This document shows positions 1-6,635 of a DNA stretch of 15,540 nucleotides, piece by piece. The DNA lies in the NCBI GenBank assembly GCA_035527455.1, contig DATLAN010000478.1, forward strand, positions 1-15,540, in the 5' to 3' direction. The number at the start of each line of letters is the position of its first letter. Positions within the stretch are counted from its first letter, which is position 1. Below the pieces are notes generated by a model. It did not search any database. It saw nothing but the letters and a program-made list of their open reading frames with translations, and was not told the DNA's origin. A program made the position numbers and the translations under genes. Source of the stretch: DATLAN01 sp035527455. Lineage in GTDB: Bacteria; Planctomycetota; Planctomycetia; Pirellulales; Thermoguttaceae.

Positions 1-22
1 ATCTTGCGAATGAGTCGAACGG

Positions 23-101
23 CATGGTATGATCTCTCCCGCAAGATCGACGGTGCCACCCGCGACATGGTAGGATCGCTTCCGCAAGATCGACCGTGGC
101 A
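23..101. repeat. Two imperfect 36-bp direct repeats, 43-bp period
   Basis: Positions 23-58 and 66-101 are imperfect copies of one 36-bp unit with about five mismatches. Both contain the core CCGCAAGATCGAC. A weaker third copy of the core (CGCAAAATCG) lies near 202-211, and the window begins with the core in reverse orientation (ATCTTGCG). Only two close copies are present and there is no spacer/repeat regularity, so this is not a CRISPR array. The function is unknown; it may be a decayed intergenic repeat. Confidence 0.5.
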
Positions 102-272
102 GTCGTCCCAGTTGCCTTGCTAATGACAAAGTGCGCTCTGAGCCCGTTTACCTGCGTTTACGCGGCCCGTTTACGGGCTGTACCAAATCGTTCGGTGCAT
201 TCGCAAAATCGTCGGTGCGGCGCATCCACGGGAGGATTGCGGTGGGCCGATTGGCGTGCCGACCGGACGGGC
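102..272. other. Non-coding stretch downstream of cysM
   Basis: No convincing gene is visible here. The motif GTTTAC occurs three times (146-151, 155-160, 169-174). The last copy sits in a short hairpin, GCCCG-TTTA-CGGGC, at 165-178. This is about 95 bp past the cysM stop and has no T-run, so it is at best a weak candidate terminator for the minus-strand genes. Confidence 0.35.
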
Positions 273-1184
273 CTACGGCGGGCACTTGGCGCAGATCGGC
301 CGGAATAGCTCGGTGCTGAGATAGCGATCGCCTCGGTCGGGCAGGATGGCCACGATCGTGCCGGAGGTCATTCGCTCGGCGATTTGCAGGGCACCGGCCA
401 CCGCCGCCCCGCTCGACATGCCCACGAAGATGCCTTCCTTGATCGCCAGATGCCGGGTGACGTTGAAGGCGTCCTCGTCCAGCACGACGACCTTCTCGTC
501 GAGCATGGCCGAATCGTAAATCTCCGGCCGGATCGCCTCCTGCATGTTCTTCAGCCCCTGGATCTTGTGGCCCATGACCGGCTCGACGCCGACGACTCGG
601 GCCTCGGGCTTCTTCTCTTTGAGGAACCGGCTCACTCCCATCAACGTTCCCGTCGTTCCCATACCGGCGACGAAGACGTCGATTTCGCCGTCGGTTTGCG
701 CGAAGATTTCCGGGCCGGTCGTTTCGTAGTGGGCGAGGATGTTGTTTTCGTTGACGAACTGATTGGGCATGTAGTACTCGTCCGGCCTTTCCTCCAGGAG
801 TCGATGGGCCTTTCGGATGGCCCCGTCGGTGCCTTCCTCAGGAGGAGTCAGCACGACTTCCGCCCCCAGCGCCTCCAGCACGCTCCGCCGCTCGACGCTG
901 ACGCAGGCGGGCATGCACAGCCGGACACGATAACCCTTGGCCGCCCCGATCATGGCCAACGCGATGCCCGTGTTGCCGGAGGTCGGCTCCAGGATGGTCT
1001 TTTCCGGGGTGAGTTCCCCGGACGCTTCCGCCGCCTTGATCATGTAGTAGGCGGGGCGGTCCTTGATGGAGCCGCCGGGATTGTTGCCTTCGAGCTTGGC
1101 CAAGATCCGCACGTTCGGTCTCTTGCCGTTGAGCCCGATCAGCTCCACGAGCGGCGTGTTTCCGATCGCTCGCAGCACGGTCAT
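273..1184 (-). CDS. cysM: Cysteine synthase B (O-acetylserine sulfhydrylase, CysM type)
   Basis: This is a PLP-dependent cytoplasmic enzyme that makes cysteine from an activated serine (O-acetylserine in the family) and sulfide or thiosulfate. The 303 residues match the usual CysM length. Visible motifs are the Schiff-base lysine K41 in GGSIKDRPA, the substrate loop PTSGNTG (67-73), the phosphate-binding loop GMGTTGT (174-180), the SSGA serine contact (257-260) and the CysM-like end DRGDRYLST (283-291). Several stretches (AHYETTGPEI, GVSRF, AVAGAL) resemble E. coli CysM more than CysK. The start is supported by a strong GGGAGG Shine-Dalgarno nine to ten bases upstream (about 1195-1200). The C-terminus carries a CxxC pair (C298, C301) that I do not expect in E. 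coli CysM. It follows rnd after a 203-bp gap, so it may have its own promoter. The exact acceptor (acetyl- or phosphoserine) cannot be read from the sequence. Confidence 0.93.
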   Translation of the reverse strand: MTVLRAIGNTPLVELIGLNGKRPNVRILAKLEGNNPGGSIKDRPAYYMIKAAEASGELTPEKTILEPTSGNTGIALAMIGAAKGYRVRLCMPACVSVERRSVLEALGAEVVLTPPEEGTDGAIRKAHRLLEERPDEYYMPNQFVNENNILAHYETTGPEIFAQTDGEIDVFVAGMGTTGTLMGVSRFLKEKKPEARVVGVEPVMGHKIQGLKNMQEAIRPEIYDSAMLDEKVVVLDEDAFNVTRHLAIKEGIFVGMSSGAAVAGALQIAERMTSGTIVAILPDRGDRYLSTELFRPICAKCPP

Positions 1185-1292
1185 GACGAGTTACCTCCCG
1201 CGGTTTCCGCTGGTTCGTGAACGACTTCTTTTCTTCTTTTCGGCACGCGCATGTGCCGGTCCCCTTCTTCGGGCGGTGACTGCCGGGACCCC

Positions 1293-1380
1293 GTGGAAAA
1301 AGGGGACAGGCACCGAGCCGGCACCGTTTTTTTGCGACTTTCACACCACTGGCGGCTCGGAGCCAGTCCCCATTTTCCAC
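1293..1380. repeat. 88-bp interrupted inverted repeat (REP-like)
   Basis: GTGGAAAA (1293-1300) pairs with TTTTCCAC (1373-1380), GGGGAC (1302-1307) with GTCCCC (1366-1371), and CCGAGCC (1313-1319) with GGCTCGG (1354-1360). The loop contains a run of seven T (1327-1333). This gives a long cruciform or RNA hairpin between rnd and cysM. The GGGGACAGGCACC style is like dispersed REP-type palindromes seen in many genomes; that link is from memory and was not checked. It could also serve as a terminator or RNA-stabilising hairpin after rnd. Confidence 0.65.
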
Positions 1381-1387
1381 TCACCGC

Positions 1388-2605
1388 TTACAGTTCGAGT
1401 AGTGTACCCGATTCGCCGCGGTCGAACACCAGCGGATGATCGCTGGAGGGGTCGCCGACGCGGATCGAGGTCTTGCCGTCCAACAGGTCGTCGAACAGCC
1501 GGCCGACGAACACCTCCCTCCAACCCCGGGCGAGCTTCGGCCGGTCGGCGCCGCGGCCGAGCCGGCCCGCGGTGCGGTAGGCGATCAGTTCGCGGATATC
1601 GGCCGGGCCGCCGACCAGATTGGGGGCCAGATGCGCCTCGCGGCAGATACTGCCGAGGGCCGAGAAGAGGAACTGACCCAAGACCGACAGCTTCGCCTTG
1701 GGCTTGCAGAAAGCGGTGTCGGGGCACTCTTCCTCCGGCAGCTCGAGCCCCCGTTCGATGCACCGGGCCATCTCGCCCAGACGCCGCTGCAGGTCGCCGC
1801 GTTCGAGTCCCCGAACGGCCCGAATCTGCTTGACTTCGGCCGTTCGTCGCCGGGCCAACTCGACGATCAGATCGTCGCGGAGCACGCGTCGCGCGGGCTT
1901 GTTGCGACGTTCGGCTTCGGCCTCGCGCCATCGCCACAGTTCGCGGAGGATCGCCAGACTGCGGCGGTCGAGGCCCGAGTTGCCCGAGATTTGCCGCCAC
2001 CGCTCCTGTTTCTGTGCCCGCTCGATCTCGTCTTGCCAGTCGGTCATCTCCTGCTCGAACCAATCGAGCCGGCCGAGTTCGTTCAGCCGCGCTTGGAGCG
2101 TGTCTCGCAAGGGGTGCAGATGACGCACGTCGTCCAGGGCGTATTCGATTTGACGATTGGACAACGGGCGGCGGCGCCAGTCGGTGCGCGTTTCGTGTTT
2201 CTTCGACGAGTCGCCCAGCAGCCTGCCGATCAGCGTGCTGTATCCGGCCGGGTATTCCATGCCCACCAAGGCAGCGGCGATCTGCACGTCGAACAGGCCC
2301 GAGGGATGACGGCCGATGGCTTGCAGGCAGAACTCCACGTCGCCGCGGCCGGCGTGCACGATCGTTTCGTGGCCTTCGGCGGCGATGGTTTCCCAAAAGG
2401 GCGTCAGGTCTTCGATGCCCATCGGGTCGATGACCGAGAGTTTTCCTTCGGCGGCCACCTGGATCAGACAGAGCACGGGCCGGTACGTGTGTTCGGCCAC
2501 GAATTCCGTATCCATCGCGATGGAGTCGGCTTCGGAGAGTTCCCGGCAGTACGAGAGCAACTGGTCGTCGGTGGTGACGTTCTGGTAGTCCACGCCCATC
2601 ACCAT
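1388..2605 (-). CDS. rnd: Ribonuclease D (DEDDy 3'-5' exoribonuclease with HRDC domain)
   Basis: This is a 3'-5' exoribonuclease of the RNase D family, which trims tRNA precursors and other small RNAs in the cytoplasm. In the 405-residue product, exonuclease motif I is DTE (D32, E34), motif II is HAGRGD (H84, D89), and motif III is YALDD (Y155, D159), so the DEDDy catalytic set is complete. An HRDC nucleic-acid-binding domain covers about residues 211-290, and a further C-terminal region (about 300-405) holds conserved-looking GWREVFVG. The open frame continues far upstream, but that part is a shadow of the KASIII gene. The start is ATG at 2605 or ATG at 2599; the latter overlaps the KASIII stop as TGATG, implying translational coupling. 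No functional tie between RNase D and the acyl-transfer genes upstream is obvious. Confidence 0.92.
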   Translation of the reverse strand: MVMGVDYQNVTTDDQLLSYCRELSEADSIAMDTEFVAEHTYRPVLCLIQVAAEGKLSVIDPMGIEDLTPFWETIAAEGHETIVHAGRGDVEFCLQAIGRHPSGLFDVQIAAALVGMEYPAGYSTLIGRLLGDSSKKHETRTDWRRRPLSNRQIEYALDDVRHLHPLRDTLQARLNELGRLDWFEQEMTDWQDEIERAQKQERWRQISGNSGLDRRSLAILRELWRWREAEAERRNKPARRVLRDDLIVELARRRTAEVKQIRAVRGLERGDLQRRLGEMARCIERGLELPEEECPDTAFCKPKAKLSVLGQFLFSALGSICREAHLAPNLVGGPADIRELIAYRTAGRLGRGADRPKLARGWREVFVGRLFDDLLDGKTSIRVGDPSSDHPLVFDRGESGTLLEL

Positions 2606-3918
2606 TGTACGGACACGGCCGCGGTGGTCATGCCGGCCCCGACGGAACAGAGAATCAGCTTGTCGCCTGGAGCGAGGCTTTCTTCCGCTTCTATCAAGGC
2701 CAGGGGAATGCTCGCGCTGGAGGTGTTTCCGACGTGGTCGACGTTCAGATAGAAGCGATCGAACGGTACGCCGCTTCGCTTGGCGGCCGCCTTGAGGATG
2801 CGGGCGTTGGCCTGATGGGGAATGACCCAACGGGTTTCTTCCGCGCTCCAACCGGTCTTGGCCATGGCCTGGCGGATCACCCCGGTGAAACTGTCGGTGG
2901 CCAGGCGAAACAGGGAAGGACCGTCGAGCCGGATCCAGGGATCGATGTCCGACTGGCCGTTGGTCACGGCGTAGCCGGGATACGCGCGCCGGGCCATGTG
3001 CAATCCCCGGGGATCGGAGCCGAGAATCACCTCGCGAATGTCGTGCCCGCCGGTGCCGGAGGAAACGATCGCCGCCCCCGCTCCGTCGCCGAAAATGAAA
3101 TAGGCGTTCCGATCGGCCACGTCCAACAGCCGCGATTGCATGTCCACGCCGACGGTCAACACGTTGCGGGCCATGCCGGAGAGGATCATGCCCCGGGCCA
3201 TCGAAACGGCGTACAGCCAGCCGGAACAGGCCGCGTTGAGATCGAACGCCGGAATCGGGCCGAGGCTGAGGCGATCCTGCAGGATGCAGGCGGTCGAGGG
3301 CATCGCCATGTCGGGCGTCGTGGTGGAAAGGATGATCGCGTCGATGTCTTTGGTGGCGATGCCCGACTTGCGGATCGCTTCCAGCGAGGCCTTGTACGCC
3401 ATGTCGGACGGTTTTTCGCCCTCGGCTGCCCAGCGCCGCTCGCGGATGCCCGTCACCTGGTAAACGTATTGCTCCGAGATCTCCGGGTAGCGCTCGACCA
3501 GTTCGACGTTGGTCACGACGCGCCGGGGCAGATAGCCGCCGACGCCCAACAGGGCGACCGTCTCGCACTCTGCTCGGCCGATCTTCACGACCGCGGCAGG
3601 TGCTTCCCGCACGACCGGTTCCTCGCTGCTGGCGGCCGGCGGAATCCAGTCCTTCATCTCCGGGTCGGAGGTCTCGATCTCCACGATCGCCTCGCTCAGC
3701 GAAATCGTCTCTCCTTCCAGGTGGAGCAATCGAATGACCATCCCGTCGCACGGCGACTCGAAATCGAAGACCGACTTCGCGCTGTCCACCTGGGCGAGAA
3801 CCTGCCCCTTGCCAAAGTGGTCGCCCTCGGAAACGTGCCACTCGATGATCGTAGCCTCGGTCTCGGCGGCACCTCCGGCGGGCAGATACAGCGGCATCCT
3901 GAAATGCGTTTCGTCCAT
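2599..3918 (-). CDS. Lipoyl-domain / beta-ketoacyl-ACP synthase III fusion
   Basis: This 439-residue protein joins two modules. Residues about 5-82 form a lipoyl/biotinyl-attachment domain with the modifiable lysine K48 in VDSAKSVFDF followed by ESPCDG. The context resembles E2 lipoyl domains (ETDKA type), not biotin carriers (AMKM). Residues about 83-117 are a Pro/Ala/Glu-rich linker like E2 swinging arms. From about 119 to the end is a complete FabH-type synthase: GIRERR, catalytic C231 in NAACSG, H368 in PHQANARI, and N398 in GNTSSAS. KASIII normally condenses acyl-CoA with malonyl-ACP to prime fatty-acid synthesis. Here the acyl group could be delivered by the fused lipoyl arm after decarboxylation by the adjacent E1; that is an inference. 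No E2 catalytic domain (HxxxDG type) is present. The start ATG at 3918 overlaps the E1 stop (TGATG). Upstream in-frame residues to 4044 are E1 coding sequence read in another frame. Confidence 0.9.
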   Translation of the reverse strand: MDETHFRMPLYLPAGGAAETEATIIEWHVSEGDHFGKGQVLAQVDSAKSVFDFESPCDGMVIRLLHLEGETISLSEAIVEIETSDPEMKDWIPPAASSEEPVVREAPAAVVKIGRAECETVALLGVGGYLPRRVVTNVELVERYPEISEQYVYQVTGIRERRWAAEGEKPSDMAYKASLEAIRKSGIATKDIDAIILSTTTPDMAMPSTACILQDRLSLGPIPAFDLNAACSGWLYAVSMARGMILSGMARNVLTVGVDMQSRLLDVADRNAYFIFGDGAGAAIVSSGTGGHDIREVILGSDPRGLHMARRAYPGYAVTNGQSDIDPWIRLDGPSLFRLATDSFTGVIRQAMAKTGWSAEETRWVIPHQANARILKAAAKRSGVPFDRFYLNVDHVGNTSSASIPLALIEAEESLAPGDKLILCSVGAGMTTAAVSVQW

Positions 3919-6119
3919 CAGCTTCCCTGCATCATGGCTTCGATGTCCCGGAGTATCTTCTCGGTGTCGGGCCGGTAGTACGATTCCAGCTCCGGTGCGA
4001 ATGGAACGGGCACGTCCGGCGCGGCGAGCAGTTTCGGCAGGCACTTCAGAGCGGAACCACGCCGGCGAACCGTCAAGGAGATCACCCTATCCCCCAGCCC
4101 CTGGGTCTCCCCGCATTCCTGAACCACCAACAGACGCCCCGTCTTCTCCACCGATGCGATGATCGGGTCGAGTTCCAGCGGTTGCAACACGAACGGGTTC
4201 CAGACCTCGACCGAATGCCGGCTGGTCTGCGCCGCGGCGATCGCATCGTGGACCATGGCCCCGAAGGCCACCACCGTCACGTCGGTCCCCTCGGTATATC
4301 GTCGCGGTCGCCAGACGGCGTCCAGGTTGCCGTCGAAATCGATCGGGCCGCTCTTGCTCCAGTAGAGTTGTTTGTGTTCGAAGACCAGGCACGGGTTGCT
4401 GTCGTAGAAGCCGGCCACCAGGGCCTCGAAGGTCTCCTGCGCCGTGACCGGGTAGAGCAATTTCAGTCCCGAAAATCGGCTCCAGAGGCCTTCGTATTCG
4501 CCCGAGTGAAACGCCCCCATCGTCAACCCGCCGCCGCACGGCAACCGCAGGAGCAACGGCGCCGCCTGACCCGTGCGGAAGTACCAGGTCCCGGCGTTGA
4601 GGCCCAACTGGGTGACGGCCTCGGTCGAGAAGTCGGCGAACTGGAACTCGACGATCGGCCTGGCCCCCGTTTGCGACGCTCCCAGCGCAAAACCGATAAT
4701 ACCCGATTCGCAAATCGGCATGTCGATCACCCGCTCCGCGCCGTGACGGTCGATCAGGCCCTTGCAGGTCTTGAACGCCGAGCCGTAGGTGCCGATGTCC
4801 AACCCGGCGAAGAAGGCGTCCGGGTTGTTCGCGAGAATGTAGTCCAAGGCGCAATTGACGGCCTCGCCGTTTTTCGCTTTGGGAACCTTCAGCGGCTCGA
4901 CCACCGCCGGCGACGAGTTGGCGTAGACGTTCCAGCCATGGGAGCGTGCGTCGGGACGGGCCACTTTCAGCGCCTCGGCGATCGTCTCGTGGATCTCCTC
5001 GTCGACCGCCTCTTCCATCGCCTCGACTTCCCGCTCCGACAGCCCGCAGAACTCCCGGACTTTCCGCCGCGTGTCGGGCACCGGGTCGCGCTGCCACCAC
5101 TGTTCTCGCTGCTCTTTGCCGATGTATTCGCCCCGGTCGTAGGCGGCGTGTCCGTGCAACCGGAGCGTCATGCACTCGAGGATCGTCGGAGCGGGATCGA
5201 CGTGCATCGCCTCCAGCGCGTCGCACACGGCCGAGTAGACCGTCCAGGGATCCAATCCGTCGATCGTTCGGCCCGAAATGCCGTATCCCTGAGCGCGGTC
5301 CGAAAGGTGTTCGCAACGGTATTGGGCACTGGTGGGCGTGGAAAATGAATAGTGGTTGTTCTGAATCAAGAACAGCACGGGGACGTTGTGTACCGAGGCG
5401 AGATTCAGCGACTCGTGGAATTCGCCGGTGCTGGTGCCGCCGTCGCCGATCACCGCCAGCCCGAAGACGTCTTCTCCGTTGCGGCGTGCGGCCCAGGTCC
5501 CTCCGACCACCAGGCTGAGCATTTTGCCCAGGTGGCTTATCATCGGGAAGCGGCGGGCGGCCGGGTCGCCGTGGTGGACGTTGCCCTCGCGTGCGTGCGT
5601 GGGGCTGTCGGCGTTGGCCAGGTATTGGCAGACTAGCTGATAGGGTGTTGCCCCCAACAGCAAGTGGGAAGCAAAATCGCGGTGCAACAACGCGGCCACG
5701 TCGCGTCCCGGCCGCAGGGGCATCGCCGTCCCTACCGCCGCGGCTTCGTTTCCCGCGCTGCTGGTCACCGTGCCCTTCACGTAGCCCTTGCGGTAGAGTT
5801 CCAGCAGCCGGTCCTCGAGCCGGCGGGAAAGGACCATCAGGGGGTAGGCCACGCCGTAGAATTGCTCGCGGGAAAGCCTCTCGGGGTATCGTACCACGCC
5901 GGGCAAGACGTGCGCCGAGTCGATCCGCAGAACCGACAGGCCCGACGCAGTGCTCCGCACGACCGACTGCCCGGCACGGTTGACGTGAATATGCTTATTG
6001 GCCGGCGTGGTGCCGAGCCGGTCGATGTCCAGATGGGAGGCCACTTCCAGTGCCTTTCTCGATCTGCTTGCCTGCCACTCTCGTTCCGCCCAGGGTGTCC
6101 GATCCGCGGGTGATTGCAT
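3918..6119 (-). CDS. 2-oxoacid dehydrogenase E1, fused alpha and beta subunits
   Basis: This thiamine-diphosphate enzyme decarboxylates a 2-oxoacid and reductively acylates a lipoyl domain. In 733 residues, an E1-alpha part (about 82-400) has the ThDP/Mg motif GDGGTSTGEF (225-234) ending at NN (254-255), HHGDPAA (182-188), and the alpha-type LRLHGHAAYDRGEY followed by WWQRDPVP. An E1-beta part (about 415-730) has the catalytic-type glutamate E471 in CESGIIGFALG, EFQFADF, and a C-terminal transketolase-like domain. The HHGDP and SHLG region is closer to branched-chain (2-oxoisovalerate) E1 than to pyruvate E1, but the substrate is not proven. The first 80 residues are an N-terminal extension without recognisable motifs. 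I chose ATG at 6119, preceded by GAGGT; the open frame reaches 6356 but those residues look non-coding. It is the first gene of the coupled minus-strand set. No E2 or E3 gene is in the window. Confidence 0.92.
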   Translation of the reverse strand: MQSPADRTPWAEREWQASRSRKALEVASHLDIDRLGTTPANKHIHVNRAGQSVVRSTASGLSVLRIDSAHVLPGVVRYPERLSREQFYGVAYPLMVLSRRLEDRLLELYRKGYVKGTVTSSAGNEAAAVGTAMPLRPGRDVAALLHRDFASHLLLGATPYQLVCQYLANADSPTHAREGNVHHGDPAARRFPMISHLGKMLSLVVGGTWAARRNGEDVFGLAVIGDGGTSTGEFHESLNLASVHNVPVLFLIQNNHYSFSTPTSAQYRCEHLSDRAQGYGISGRTIDGLDPWTVYSAVCDALEAMHVDPAPTILECMTLRLHGHAAYDRGEYIGKEQREQWWQRDPVPDTRRKVREFCGLSEREVEAMEEAVDEEIHETIAEALKVARPDARSHGWNVYANSSPAVVEPLKVPKAKNGEAVNCALDYILANNPDAFFAGLDIGTYGSAFKTCKGLIDRHGAERVIDMPICESGIIGFALGASQTGARPIVEFQFADFSTEAVTQLGLNAGTWYFRTGQAAPLLLRLPCGGGLTMGAFHSGEYEGLWSRFSGLKLLYPVTAQETFEALVAGFYDSNPCLVFEHKQLYWSKSGPIDFDGNLDAVWRPRRYTEGTDVTVVAFGAMVHDAIAAAQTSRHSVEVWNPFVLQPLELDPIIASVEKTGRLLVVQECGETQGLGDRVISLTVRRRGSALKCLPKLLAAPDVPVPFAPELESYYRPDTEKILRDIEAMMQGS

Positions 6120-6547
6120 ACCGATAGCGACCTCGGACCAGCCGCAACCTGTCCCATAACATGTATTGTGGATTCCCGCAAGCCGACACCGAACACGTGC
6201 CGGCGACCGGCGCCCCGACGACGATGGGAGAGAAGGCCGATTTTGCAGGATTGTAGCGGCATGCGGCGGGTACGTCACTGCCAAAACGCCGGAGTATCCG
6301 GAAAAGTCGTACGGGTTGACGGTATAGGCTCCGAGAGACACGGCCCGGCGGGGCATTTAGCGGCCGGATATCCGCGATTTCTTTACCCAAGAATTACGCG
6401 ACGGGGATTGGAACGCATGTTCTCTATATTTCCGAATCCATCATGCATTTCCGTAGTTCGCTATCCTGCGTGTGTTCCCCCAATCCCTCAGTCGCCCATG
6501 TGGTGCATCCTCTGCAAACTGCGGACCAGCCACGCCCTCTGCGACGA
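6120..6547. other. Divergent intergenic spacer
   Basis: This spacer separates the minus-strand E1 operon from the plus-strand sulfatase. It should hold the promoter of the E1 operon, but I see no convincing -35/-10 pair on the minus strand. The part around 6360-6450 is noticeably richer in A and T than the flanking genes. No gene or RNA could be supported here. Confidence 0.4.
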
Positions 6548-6576
6548 TTGGCCCGGCGCCGCGGATCTCCTACAAT
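6548..6576 (+). promoter_or_regulatory. Candidate sigma70-type promoter for the sulfatase
   Basis: TTGGCC (6548-6553) and TACAAT (6571-6576) are separated by 17 bp, matching the sigma70 consensus at 4/6 and 5/6 positions. The expected start of transcription is near 6583, giving a leader of about 50 bases before the sulfatase ATG. This is a pattern match only. Confidence 0.45.
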
Positions 6577-6635
6577 GAGGGCCTGCCGTTGCTGCGCAAG
6601 CCGTTGAACTTCCAACCCAAACAAGGTGCCCGACC

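Noticed and set aside
23..101. CRISPR-like array
   Set aside because: Only two imperfect copies are present, with a 7-bp gap and no spacers of regular length.
384..1220. Long plus-strand open frame across cysM
   Set aside because: It is antisense to a gene with full family motifs, and its product is the Arg/His/Asp-rich type expected from a GC-rich shadow frame.
3775..3777. K48 of the fusion as a biotinylation site
   Set aside because: The surrounding DSAKS does not match the AMKM biotin motif and is closer to the lipoyl D-K-x context; the E1 neighbour also supports lipoyl.
2606..3841. In-frame upstream extension of rnd to 817 residues
   Set aside because: The extra residues are a shifted-frame reading of the KASIII gene (Arg/Gly/Pro-rich). 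The RNase D homology begins just after 2605.
1436..3978. Two long plus-strand open frames opposite rnd and the KASIII fusion
   Set aside because: They lie opposite clear coding sequence, have no recognisable domain, and arise from third-position GC bias.
4182..5348. Plus-strand open frame opposite E1
   Set aside because: Antisense shadow without ribosome-binding site or domains.
6120..6356. Upstream extension of E1
   Set aside because: The residues look like translated intergenic DNA, and the ATG at 6119 has a plausible ribosome-binding site.
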